64,000 nt of DNA from NCBI RefSeq assembly GCF_002174125.1, contig NZ_NEXX01000005.1, forward strand, positions 1 to 64,000, given 5' to 3'. The translations under genes and the position numbers were made by a program. This DNA is from Acinetobacter populi (GTDB lineage Bacteria > Pseudomonadota > Gammaproteobacteria > Pseudomonadales > Moraxellaceae). Positions 1-9,943 of this stretch are shown here, in pieces. The number at the start of each line of letters is the position of its first letter. The first letter of the stretch is position 1. The notes under the pieces were generated by a model. It had not been told where the DNA came from, ran no database searches, and saw only the letters and a list, made by a program, of their open reading frames with translations.

Positions 1-1812
1 TTTTAAACCTATTTCATAGTTATCCGCTATTTCTGGATCAACTTTCAGTGAATCTGCGCCTGCACTCGGTGCTGTGCCTACGGCTAAATTAAAACCACCA
101 GATTTTTCACCATGCGAATAGGTTGCATAGAATAAATTGTTGGGATTAATTTTATAACTCGCCGTCAATAATCCGGAATAACTGGTATCACTCAGGTTCA
201 GTTTGCCTGAATCATAGGCCCCAATCTGATTATTAAGCACCGTCTGATAATCCGTATTCACACCGCCTATCGGTGCAAGACGATTGACTCGAGCTTCCTT
301 ATCTTCATAAGTCACCCGACCACCGGCGGTAATATCCAGTTTTGGCGTAGTATGCCATGTGCCTTGACCAAATGCCGCATAGCTTTTGGTATCGGCATAG
401 CCATAGGTATGGGTTTCTCGATTATTTAAAATATTTGCACTATTGTTGCCAACCACAGCTCGTAAAGCTGCATTCTGATAAAACAAAAAAGGATCCGCAG
501 CATCGCCATAATAGGTAAAGGAATGATTGGTCAGATTTTGCTGGAAATAATATAAACCTGTGACCCAATCAAAAGTTGGATTGCTGGCAGAAGCCAGACG
601 CAATTCCTGTGAATATTGTTTATCTTCAACTGCAACACCAGTATTACGAATCGCATCTGCGGTGGTATTGTCACTGTTGGTCGGGGTAAAGTTCCAAAAA
701 CGATAAGCGGTAATCGAGGTTAACTTTTTACCACTATCCAGTGTCCAGTTGGCCTCCACTGAGGTTCCGCCCTGATCAACCTGCATGCGTTGACTGGCAT
801 CTGCTGCAATCTTTTTATCCTTCCAGTTCAGAATCTGAGTATCACCACCAGCTTGAGCAACATTACTTAGATATTGATTATAATTGGCCCCATAAGTTGG
901 ATGAGTAAAGGTCGGTCCTCTGGAATAAGTGACCGTCATCCCCTGTTGATCATCTTCTTCATGATAATCGGCAATCCAGCGTAAGTTAAAATTATCACTG
1001 GGTTGCCATAAGATCTGGCCACGCACCCCTTGACGATCAATATCATTTAATTTATCGGCATCAGGTTGCGCGACATTTTCAATAAATCCATCCTGTACGG
1101 TTTTATAAAAAGAAAAACGTCCGGCGACAGTTTCCGTTAAAGCATCCGATAAACTGCCCTTGGCCTGAAAATAGTTCCTTTCTCCGGCAGAAATTTCCAG
1201 CGTGTTATCTGGATAAAACGTCGGTGCTTTAGAGGTGATATTGAGCAAGCCCGCAGTGGTATTTTTACCAAATAACGTGCCTTGTGGTCCGCGTAATAAT
1301 TCCAGTTGCGCAACATCCAAAATATCAAATACCACCATACCGGGACGGCCCAAATACACATTATCCAGATATACGCCAACACTGGCTTCCAATCCATCAC
1401 TGGCCGGATTATTGCCCAGACCACGAATGGCAACACTGGATTGGCGTGGATTCTGAAAAGCCACATTCAAGCTAGGTAGTGCTTGTTGTAAATCCTCTAC
1501 CCGACTTAAACGCTGGGACTCCAAAGTCTGACCACTTAAAATACTGATCGGTGTCGGAACATCCTGCGCCTTTTCTTCACGACGACGCGTTGTCACCACC
1601 ACAGCGTCCAGTTCAACCACATCTGCTTCATTGACGGGTTGTTGCTGTACAATCCCACTCTGCTGTGTTTCCAGCACCTCATCTTGTGCCATCACTAGAG
1701 TTGATGCTGTGCAACCCAAAAGAATCCATGCGATGGATTGTGCCAGTTGACTCGGCTGTATTGCGTTCCCCAAATTAAATTTCGCTTTCATCTTTTCCAT
1801 CAACGACCTCAT
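1..1812 (-). CDS. TonB-dependent outer-membrane receptor, 3' end outside window
   Basis: Outer-membrane TonB-dependent receptor, likely importing an organosulfur or xenobiotic ligand given its neighbours. About 604 residues are visible; the C-terminal strands run off the window. After an N-terminal signal segment comes VVELDAVVVTTRRR (TonB-box-like), then the plug: QDVPTPISVLSG, VAIRGLGNN, LLRGPQGTLFGKNTTAG. The barrel includes YSHGEKSGGFN. The start at 1812 is chosen because AAGGAAG lies five bases upstream; ATGs at 1800 and 1791 lack such a site. The plug is closely similar to that of the receptor at 16207-18666, so the two are probably paralogues. Ligand specificity cannot be read from sequence. 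The family call is certain, the substrate is inference. Confidence 0.93.
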   Translation of the reverse strand, partial: MRSLMEKMKAKFNLGNAIQPSQLAQSIAWILLGCTASTLVMAQDEVLETQQSGIVQQQPVNEADVVELDAVVVTTRRREEKAQDVPTPISILSGQTLESQRLSRVEDLQQALPSLNVAFQNPRQSSVAIRGLGNNPASDGLEASVGVYLDNVYLGRPGMVVFDILDVAQLELLRGPQGTLFGKNTTAGLLNITSKAPTFYPDNTLEISAGERNYFQAKGSLSDALTETVAGRFSFYKTVQDGFIENVAQPDADKLNDIDRQGVRGQILWQPSDNFNLRWIADYHEEDDQQGMTVTYSRGPTFTHPTYGANYNQYLSNVAQAGGDTQILNWKDKKIAADASQRMQVDQGGTSVEANWTLDSGKKLTSITAYRFWNFTPTNSDNTTADAIRNTGVAVEDKQYSQELRLASASNPTFDWVTGLYYFQQNLTNHSFTYYGDAADPFLFYQNAALRAVVGNNSANILNNRETHTYGYADTKSYAAFGQGTWHTTPKLDITAGGRVTYEDKEARVNRLAPIGGVNTDYQTVLNNQIGAYDSGKLNLSDTSYSGLLTASYKINPNNLFYATYSHGEKSGGFNLAVGTAPSAGADSLKVDPEIADNYEIGLK

Positions 1813-2054
1813 AAAAACTTCCTTGGCTATTGAAGATTCATCTCCATATCGCGCAGGCAAAAATCAAAAAATCCTTGGATGATATTGTTTAAAAAAAATG
1901 ATTAAAAAGCTGTCAAATCACTGACACATTCAGCGTTTTATTCAGAATAAGATATCAAATATAAAGATATATAATTTTTTTAAAATATTAGACGCATTTA
2001 TTCTAAATCTAATCATGAGTTATATTGGTTTTAAAATAATAAAGACTTCGATAC

Positions 2055-2094
2055 AAAAAAGGTTTATTCACCATTTATAAATAATGAATAAACC
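2055..2094 (-). terminator. Rho-independent terminator after the first TauD-like gene
   Basis: A perfect 10-bp inverted repeat (GGTTTATTCA at 2061-2070 and TGAATAAACC at 2085-2094) is followed on the minus strand by a run of six T (2055-2060). It sits 26 bases after the stop of the dioxygenase gene at 2120. The rest of the 1813-2119 gap is AT-rich and shows nothing else that I can name; it should hold the promoter of the receptor gene. Confidence 0.8.
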
Positions 2095-2119
2095 CTATTT
2101 TTAATATGGTTTTAAAGAT

Positions 2120-3052
2120 TTAAAAAGGTCGTCCACCGGCCAGACTTACTCTTTTTAATAATCTTCGTTGTTCTGATGGAAATGCAGTGCGTGAATGCAA
2201 GGTCAACTGATTATCCCAGAACACAATATCCCCAATTTCCCACTGATGTTCATAGCGATATTTGGGCTGTGCAATATGTTGTCGTAAACGTTCAATCAGT
2301 TGCGCGCCTTTTTGGTCATCATAACCCACCACTTCCACCTCGGTATGGGTATCCAGATACAACCCCAACTTGCCGCTTTCAGGATGAGTCCGCACCAAAG
2401 GGTGCGGAAATGCAGCACCTAAAATTTCCTGATTAGAAAAACGATATTTTGGATAAATACCTGTACCCTGACGTAAAAACGGATTATAGGTAATCAACTG
2501 GAGTTGGCGGATTTCCTGTTTGGTTTCCTCATCCAGATCCTGATAGGCTTGCACTGTATTATACCAACTGGTCGCGCCACCATCACTGGGTATTTCAATG
2601 GCATATAATAATGAACCACTTGAAGGCTGTGGCGTCCAGTGATGATCACTATGCGGTGTTAGCTCATTGTTCCCGGTATAATCGCCTTGCCCTACTGCAT
2701 TAGATACAGGGACAACATCCGGTGGCAAACCGTCAGTTTTTTGCGTTGCCAATACCGGAATATCAACCGGTGGTTTAAAAATTGCGCCGAAATAACTGGC
2801 AAACGCCAATAGCTGCTCATCCGTCAAATCCTGCTGTTTAAACACCAGAATTAAATGATCCTGCAATGCCTTTTTCAGGGTTAAAATGGTCTGGGCATTT
2901 TGTGGCTGTCTGGCATCAAGCCCTGTTACCACAGCACCCAGAGGCGCATCAGCAATCGGAGCGACTGTTAATTGCTCTACACCTTGCAGCACTGATTCAT
3001 GCCATTTTGGCGCATTTTCAATACTATAAGATAGTTGTGTTAAACTTGACAT
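2120..3052 (-). CDS. TauD/TfdA-family Fe(II)/2-oxoglutarate dioxygenase
   Basis: Probable cytoplasmic 2-oxoglutarate-dependent dioxygenase that hydroxylates a sulfonate or sulfate ester so that sulfite or sulfate is released. The 310 residues show the facial triad: His134-Ser-Asp136 in LTPHSDHHW and distal His286 in LTLHSRTAF, with Arg301 nearby for the co-substrate carboxylate. Length is usual for TauD/AtsK. The start is supported by AAGGAG upstream. It is followed on the same strand by a terminator and lies downstream of an SsuA/TauA-like binding protein and a second TauD-like gene (4467-5435). The family is clear; whether the substrate is taurine, an alkyl sulfate or something else is not determinable here. 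Confidence 0.92.
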   Translation of the reverse strand: MSSLTQLSYSIENAPKWHESVLQGVEQLTVAPIADAPLGAVVTGLDARQPQNAQTILTLKKALQDHLILVFKQQDLTDEQLLAFASYFGAIFKPPVDIPVLATQKTDGLPPDVVPVSNAVGQGDYTGNNELTPHSDHHWTPQPSSGSLLYAIEIPSDGGATSWYNTVQAYQDLDEETKQEIRQLQLITYNPFLRQGTGIYPKYRFSNQEILGAAFPHPLVRTHPESGKLGLYLDTHTEVEVVGYDDQKGAQLIERLRQHIAQPKYRYEHQWEIGDIVFWDNQLTLHSRTAFPSEQRRLLKRVSLAGGRPF

Positions 3053-3192
3053 GATAACTCCTTGATTTGTTTTAAATTGCTTTATATCTCACACAGGTTA
3101 ACCGTGGTATGGACTGGATGATTCTGTTGCCAGCCATGCTTTATTTCGAAATCACCAAAACACTTTCTCTTGTGATTTTTTTACTTGCTGGA

Positions 3193-4287
3193 TTACCAGA
3201 CATTTTCATATCCCAATTGCTTAATTCCCTGATCCACAAATTGATGATCGACCCATTGATCGACATCAAATGTTTGTCGAATCAGTTGGGCTTTCAGTGC
3301 ACTGTCTACACCTTGACGGTAATGATCAATATAGGCCTGATCCAGTAATGGTGAATGTACAACTTTAAAATCCTGATCCTTGAAACCGAGTGCATACAGT
3401 GCAACAGGATAATTCGCATTGTTGGCAACCAATTCAATCGCAGCCTCACGATTTTCTGGCTGTGCTACCCAATGTGCAGATTTCAAGACAGTATTGACCA
3501 GACGTTGTGTTAGCTCTGGAGATTGCTGGATAAAAGCACTACGTCCAACCAATCCGGCTTCGGTGGTACCTGCCTGACCATTCCCCTGTTTGGAAGATAA
3601 TGGAATCTCAACAATTCCTTTTTGCTGCAATGCCAATAAACCCAAACTGCCCCAACCAGCATCAATTTGCTTGGCGACCAATGCCGCATTCATCGCAGGG
3701 GGATCAAGATTGACGATACGAAAATCTTTTTCACTCAAGCCATACTGGGCAATAAAGCGATTGAATGATAATTGTGATGCTGTACCTTGCCATACCGCGA
3801 TCCGCTTACCTTTTAATTTTTCCAGATTGTCATAGCCCTGATTGGGCTGTACTGCCAAATAACCGTTGGACTGACGTACGGTTGCCACCAATAATCGTGT
3901 ATCTATCTGATTGGCCTTGCCAATAATTGCCGCCAGATCACCTAAAAAGGCAAAATCCAGTTGTTGATTGGCCAGAGCCTCATTAATCGCTGGTCCCGCA
4001 CCTTTAAAAAATTGCCACTCAATTTTGATCTGATCTTTGTCAAACTCTTTTTCCAGCAATTTATTCAAATAAATATTATCAATCAGCGCAGTACCACTAC
4101 TGTGTCTGTCACTTGAACTTAAATCCGGTACAGCAATCCGGATCACCGATACGTGACTCGCTGGCTGATTTGAATTGACTGTTTTTTCTGATAAATTTTT
4201 GGGTTTAAAAATCACAAATAAAATAATCAGGACAATCAATAACGGAATGACCCAAAAATATTTTCTGTTTTTTATGCTATTCGCCAT
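3193..4287 (-). CDS. ABC transporter substrate-binding protein, sulfonate (SsuA/TauA/NMT1) type
   Basis: Periplasmic solute-binding protein for sulfonates or sulfate esters. It has 364 residues. An N-terminal hydrophobic segment at about residues 10-27 lacks a visible Ala-X-Ala or lipobox site, so the protein may stay membrane-anchored. The body carries the NMT1-type pattern: RIAVPDLSSS near the start, a GAGPAINEALANQQLDFAFLGD segment split over about residues 94-116, and KGKRIAVWQGTASQ. It is flanked by two TauD-like dioxygenases on the same strand, matching tau/ssu clusters, but no permease or ATPase gene is in the window; they may be elsewhere. GGAAG upstream supports the start. Confidence 0.88.
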   Translation of the reverse strand: MANSIKNRKYFWVIPLLIVLIILFVIFKPKNLSEKTVNSNQPASHVSVIRIAVPDLSSSDRHSSGTALIDNIYLNKLLEKEFDKDQIKIEWQFFKGAGPAINEALANQQLDFAFLGDLAAIIGKANQIDTRLLVATVRQSNGYLAVQPNQGYDNLEKLKGKRIAVWQGTASQLSFNRFIAQYGLSEKDFRIVNLDPPAMNAALVAKQIDAGWGSLGLLALQQKGIVEIPLSSKQGNGQAGTTEAGLVGRSAFIQQSPELTQRLVNTVLKSAHWVAQPENREAAIELVANNANYPVALYALGFKDQDFKVVHSPLLDQAYIDHYRQGVDSALKAQLIRQTFDVDQWVDHQFVDQGIKQLGYENVW

Positions 4288-4466
4288 TGGACTTCCTTCA
4301 ATATTTAACTATTCCATCATCAAGCGAAAGACACCCTAATACAATGCAGACAAATCACGATATTCTGCTAAATAAAGTATTAAAATGAATAACTAATAAT
4401 GATGGATATCGCGCCAAAGCAGCAAAAAAATCAATCTTTCCCATGTATAGGAATGATGACAATGCT

Positions 4467-5435
4467 TTACTTTGCTGCCAAAACGGCATCGCGCTTGGCC
4501 TGTTCCAATTCCGCCGCCGACAAGCCCTTGGGCGAAATAGTGATGCTGTTGCGACCATCCACACCCACTGGAACATCACCTGCCAGCGTGACACGACGCA
4601 CCACACGATGCACATCACCATAATCATTGACGGCCAAATGCTGGGTTGCGCGATTATCCCAAATGACAACATCACCCGCCTGCCAGCGCCAGCGCACCGT
4701 GTTTTCCGGGCGAATCACCCGTTCCTGTAAAATATCGTAGATACGGCTAGACTCGCGGGCATTTAGACCAACAAAGCGTTTAAAGAAATGTCCCAGTAAT
4801 AAACTACGTTTCCCGGTTTCCGGATGCACCCGTACCACCGGATGCTCGGTTTCATAGACCACCGACGCAAAAATATTTTTATATCGAGCCAGCACATCAG
4901 GATCGACATCAGGCTTTAAGCCGACATAATCGTAATCATTGCTATGAACAGCGCGTAAATGATTGGCCAGTTCTTTGAGGACCTCAGGTAATTCATCATA
5001 GGCTGTTTCGGTATTGGCCCAGGTGGTATCGCCACCAAATTCTGGAATGGTCACGCCTCTTAAAATACTCAGTTTTGGATAGGCATCGACGAAGGTCACA
5101 TCGGTATGCCATGAATTGGCACGTCCGCCATAACGGGAATCCAGCTCCAATAAATATTGCGTCCCCTCTACCGTTGGTACAGTAGGATGGCGCACAGGTT
5201 CGCCCAAAAGTGCTGCAAATTTTTCCTGTTCCTGATCATCCAGATGCTGCTGATTTCTAAAAAAGATTACCTTATACTCCAGCAAGGCCTGATAAATTTG
5301 CTGTACGGTTTCTGCCGACAATGCACTAGATAGTTTTACACCGCTAATTTGCGCACCTATACGACCCGAAATAGGTGATATAATTAGTTGTTGTTTGGCC
5401 TTATTACTTGCTTCGCGTTCAATAACTTCACTCAT
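4467..5435 (-). CDS. TauD/TfdA-family dioxygenase, alkylsulfatase AtsK-like
   Basis: Second Fe(II)/2-oxoglutarate dioxygenase of the block, 322 residues. The metal ligands are His110 and Asp112 in NSWHTDVTF and His266 in RATQHLAVND; Arg280/281 in HRVVRRVTLAG fit the 2-oxoglutarate-binding Arg. The arrangement of these motifs and the C-terminal extension after LAGDVP resemble the sulfate-ester dioxygenase AtsK more than taurine dioxygenase; that is my reading of the family, not a search result. Together with the sulfatase at 6772 it suggests use of sulfate esters as sulfur source. It is the first gene of the minus-strand set and diverges from the Crp-type regulator, with 376 bases between that hold the control region. 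Confidence 0.9.
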   Translation of the reverse strand: MSEVIEREASNKAKQQLIISPISGRIGAQISGVKLSSALSAETVQQIYQALLEYKVIFFRNQQHLDDQEQEKFAALLGEPVRHPTVPTVEGTQYLLELDSRYGGRANSWHTDVTFVDAYPKLSILRGVTIPEFGGDTTWANTETAYDELPEVLKELANHLRAVHSNDYDYVGLKPDVDPDVLARYKNIFASVVYETEHPVVRVHPETGKRSLLLGHFFKRFVGLNARESSRIYDILQERVIRPENTVRWRWQAGDVVIWDNRATQHLAVNDYGDVHRVVRRVTLAGDVPVGVDGRNSITISPKGLSAAELEQAKRDAVLAAK

Positions 5436-5811
5436 TTTATGGCACTCATCGTTGCATTTTTTCTATTATGCAAGCGCATGCACCTTTTATTCTGTCAAAT
5501 ACTAGACAACTTACCGATTAAATAATGCTATATATATCTTTTTTTCGGCTAAATTCCGTCAACAATATGCTGGATTTATCATAAATTAATCACATTTTTT
5601 TATTTATATTCCGATTTTATTTCATTTATAGTCAATCATTCACGATTTGTCTTATTCTCTTGTCGGGAATTATTTTATCTGGCATTTATCCTGTGAAATT
5701 TTATTTCATTAGATATTATTGCTGTATAAAACCATACAAATCAAACTTTCTCCTATTTTGATTCGATCGCCATTCTATTATTCGCCACGATTTTAATGCG
5801 AGAAATTTACG
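5436..5811. promoter_or_regulatory. Divergent control region between dioxygenase and Crp/Fnr-type regulator
   Basis: This 376-base AT-rich gap separates two divergently read genes and must contain both promoters. I looked for a Crp/Fnr palindrome, long inverted repeats and a riboswitch and found none convincing. No open frame of coding character is present. Confidence 0.4.
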
Positions 5812-6594
5812 ATGCTTAAAACTGCACATCTGGAATCTTCTTTTCCGAAGTTCGAAAAAAAATTCACGACATTACCCGCGCCTATTCAATTTCAGAATAA
5901 AAGCCTGCAACACACTGCACAGGAATTTCTATTAAATTATAAATTGATTCAATTATGCACGCCGGAACAACAACAAGAGATTTTTAAGCACTTAAAAATT
6001 AGCCGCTATCATAGTAATGAGATGATCTTTCATAAAAGTACCTCATGTAATGAATTAACTTTAATTCTTAGGGGCAGCATTAAACTGGCTTGGCATGTCG
6101 CCGACGGCAAACAAATTGTGCATCGCTTTATTCCTGCCGGTTGCCTGATTAATATTGTGCCGCTGATCTCGCGATTGAATTTAACCCATGATCATGTGGC
6201 CCATGATGCCACCGTGATTGCCACGATTCCCAGCCATATTTTTTATTCGATCCTAAAACAAAATCATCAGGTTTCGCTGGCGGTACTGGAACTGATCTGC
6301 AATCGTAACCACTTATTATTTGATGATTTTTATCATCAGTCTACGCAGTCATTACGAGGCCGACTTGCACGTCATTTGTTACTACTGGTGGAATATTTTT
6401 CCTATCAGGACAAGCAAGACACCACATTGAATATTAAACTTTCCCAAGAAAATTTTGCCGAGCTTTTACATACCTCGCGACAAAGCATCAATAAGGAATT
6501 ACTCTGGCTGGCACAACATGGTATTGCAGAAGTCAAATATAATCAGGTTCATATTTTAAATCTGGGGAAACTCAGGGCATTAGTCCATCTATAA
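5812..6594 (+). CDS. Crp/Fnr-family transcriptional regulator
   Basis: Cytoplasmic DNA-binding regulator of 260 residues. Residues about 70-160 form a cyclic-nucleotide-binding-like beta roll (RYHSNEMIFHKSTSCNELTLILRG, split across two short blocks, then RFIPAGCLINIVPLI), and residues about 200-255 form the Crp winged helix (LSQENFAELLHTSRQSINKEL and AEVKYNQVHI). The Arg/Ser pair typical of cAMP binding is not evident, so the effector is unknown. Placed between the divergent dioxygenase genes and the sulfatase, it is the likely local activator of the sulfur block. The ATG at 5812 has only a weak Shine-Dalgarno sequence, and a start some residues downstream cannot be excluded because the first 45 residues lie outside the fold. 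Confidence 0.88.
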   Translation: MLKTAHLESSFPKFEKKFTTLPAPIQFQNKSLQHTAQEFLLNYKLIQLCTPEQQQEIFKHLKISRYHSNEMIFHKSTSCNELTLILRGSIKLAWHVADGKQIVHRFIPAGCLINIVPLISRLNLTHDHVAHDATVIATIPSHIFYSILKQNHQVSLAVLELICNRNHLLFDDFYHQSTQSLRGRLARHLLLLVEYFSYQDKQDTTLNIKLSQENFAELLHTSRQSINKELLWLAQHGIAEVKYNQVHILNLGKLRALVHL

Positions 6595-6753
6595 TCGTTT
6601 ATATCATCTTCATTGATATTAATATCTGATATTGTTCATATAACTGTCATTTGACTTACAGAACATTGCGTTTAAAACATCAATAATAACCGCATCTATT
6701 GAATTTTAGCCTACCCCGCATTTCATTGATAAAACATTAATAGCCTCTATTGA

Positions 6754-8436
<1,683 letters not shown>

Positions 8437-8455
8437 CAATTAACCCAAACCAAGC

Positions 8456-8495
8456 ACCCGGAACTTTGATATGAAATAAATTTCCGGGTTTTTTT
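8456..8495 (+). terminator. Rho-independent terminator after the sulfatase gene
   Basis: A perfect 8-bp stem, ACCCGGAA (8456-8463) with TTCCGGGT (8482-8489), is followed by a run of T to 8495. It lies between the convergent sulfatase and HAD phosphatase genes. Confidence 0.85.
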
Positions 8496-8518
8496 AGGAC
8501 TTTAAATCAGCTCTGGTT

Positions 8519-9316
8519 TTAATTTTCAGGTCTGCCCATCTCGGTAAAAGCATCCTTACTCCATGCCCCATAACTGGTATTCGGCAACATAATCCAGTCT
8601 TGTCCAAAACGGGACTGATTTTTTTCAATCATTGCTTGTCTTTGGGATTTGGACTGTTGCTGATTAAAATCCTGTGAAAAATCATGTAAGGTGTCACCAA
8701 TCAATAAGACAATTTGATGGTTTTGAGCAATCAATTGCCGTCGTTGCTCCTTACTTTTACCATAGAGTAAAACATGATCATTGCTGACTTGTGGTAAGCC
8801 TAGGTGTTTTAAGGTATTGACGGTGGCTGTACGATATTGCTCGGAACGATCAGACACATAAAAAATAGCCACCTGATGCTGTGACGCAAAGTTGAGAAAA
8901 TCCAGACTACCAACAATCAATTTCGGCTGACCATTTTTCTCCCACTCACTCCACGTGGTCCACTCGGTATAATCAATACAATGCTGAATATTGCTGACCA
9001 GAAAATCACTATTATCCAGTACGGTTTCGTCTAAATCGATAACAATCGCCAGATTTTTCGCCTCGGGCGTTTGCGCCAAAATATGTTGCAAACGCAGTGT
9101 TGCAATCTGGTAAGCCTGCAATTGTAGCGCCTGTATTTCGGCAGATTGTTGCTGATATTTCAGACTCATCTCATAGGCTTTGGCAGCACAAATGGTGGTT
9201 CCCTGCATGGAAAGATCGGCATGGGCAGAAAGACACAATGTCCCTGTCAACAAAAGCGCAAAACTGGATTTAAACCGAGTACCAAACATACATGAAATCA
9301 GTTGAGTATATTGCAT
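8519..9316 (-). CDS. HAD-superfamily acid phosphatase, e(P4)-like, exported
   Basis: Periplasmic phosphatase of 265 residues. A signal peptide covers residues 1-33 and ends in SAHA before DLSMQG; there is no lipobox, unlike Haemophilus e(P4). The catalytic motif is Asp94-Leu-Asp96-Glu-Thr in IVIDLDETVLDN; YVSDRSEQ and LIGDTLHDF supply HAD motifs II and III/IV. Members of this class remove phosphate from nucleotides and vitamin phosphates; e(P4) converts NMN to nicotinamide riboside. It is the last gene of the operon that starts at 15083 and follows the PnuC-type transporter by 33 bases, so the inferred role is to dephosphorylate the ligand before PnuC imports it. Confidence 0.85.
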   Translation of the reverse strand: MQYTQLISCMFGTRFKSSFALLLTGTLCLSAHADLSMQGTTICAAKAYEMSLKYQQQSAEIQALQLQAYQIATLRLQHILAQTPEAKNLAIVIDLDETVLDNSDFLVSNIQHCIDYTEWTTWSEWEKNGQPKLIVGSLDFLNFASQHQVAIFYVSDRSEQYRTATVNTLKHLGLPQVSNDHVLLYGKSKEQRRQLIAQNHQIVLLIGDTLHDFSQDFNQQQSKSQRQAMIEKNQSRFGQDWIMLPNTSYGAWSKDAFTEMGRPEN

Positions 9317-9349
9317 TACATCTTTCCATTGAATCCTGATTTAACTGCA

Positions 9350-9925
9350 TCATGTCACCGGACGATATGCAGCCTTTTGCATCTTATGCCGCCACATACG
9401 CCAGCCATTAAGCGCCAATAAGATAAAAATAAAGTATAAAAAGGAGGTGAGATATAAGGATTTACTCAGATACATGCAAACATACATCGCATCAAGTACA
9501 CACCATAAAGCCCAGCTTTCTATGTACTTTTTGGCGGCCCAGAAACTCGCCACCAGACTAAAGGCGGCCAGCAAAGAATCCAGCCATGGTAATGCAGCAT
9601 CAGTATAGCGATGGAATAAAAATCCGAGTAACAGCCCCGTGAATAAGCCCAGAAGCAAACTGCTTAACAATGTGGTTTTGCCAATACTGGATACACTATA
9701 TTGACTGGACATTTTTTGGGTTGACCAGCTATACCAGCCATAACACTGCAATAGAATAAATATCCCTTGCAGCATGGCATCGGCATAGAGTTTGACCTGA
9801 TAAAAAATCATGACATAGAGCGCAACCGCAACAATATTGATGATCCAGCAAATGCGATATTGCATTGATGTCAACCATACGCCAAGCACATTCAAAATAA
9901 AGGCGCTGATCTCTAACTTTGTCAT
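9350..9925 (-). CDS. pnuC: PnuC-family vitamin (nicotinamide riboside or thiamine) transporter
   Basis: Inner-membrane transporter of 191 residues with about seven hydrophobic segments. Family hallmarks are visible: CWIINIVAVALYVMIFYQ, KLYADAMLQG, CYGWYSWS, and near the end SWALWCVLDAMYVCMYL and LNGWRMW. PnuC proteins carry unphosphorylated vitamins by facilitated diffusion, the cargo then being trapped by a cytoplasmic kinase. Here the candidate trapping kinase is the APH-fold protein four genes upstream in the same operon. The neighbourhood includes a THI5-like protein, so a thiamine-type PnuT role is as possible as nicotinamide riboside. AGGGAAA precedes the start, and the gap to the receptor gene is 18 bases. 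Confidence 0.88.
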   Translation of the reverse strand: MTKLEISAFILNVLGVWLTSMQYRICWIINIVAVALYVMIFYQVKLYADAMLQGIFILLQCYGWYSWSTQKMSSQYSVSSIGKTTLLSSLLLGLFTGLLLGFLFHRYTDAALPWLDSLLAAFSLVASFWAAKKYIESWALWCVLDAMYVCMYLSKSLYLTSFLYFIFILLALNGWRMWRHKMQKAAYRPVT

Positions 9926-9943
9926 GATATATTTCCCTACCCC

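Noticed and set aside
1137..1466. Several open frames of 60-110 codons inside the TonB receptor, sulfatase and transporter genes
   Set aside because: They are antisense or out-of-frame shadows of well-supported genes, without ribosome sites or recognisable domains.
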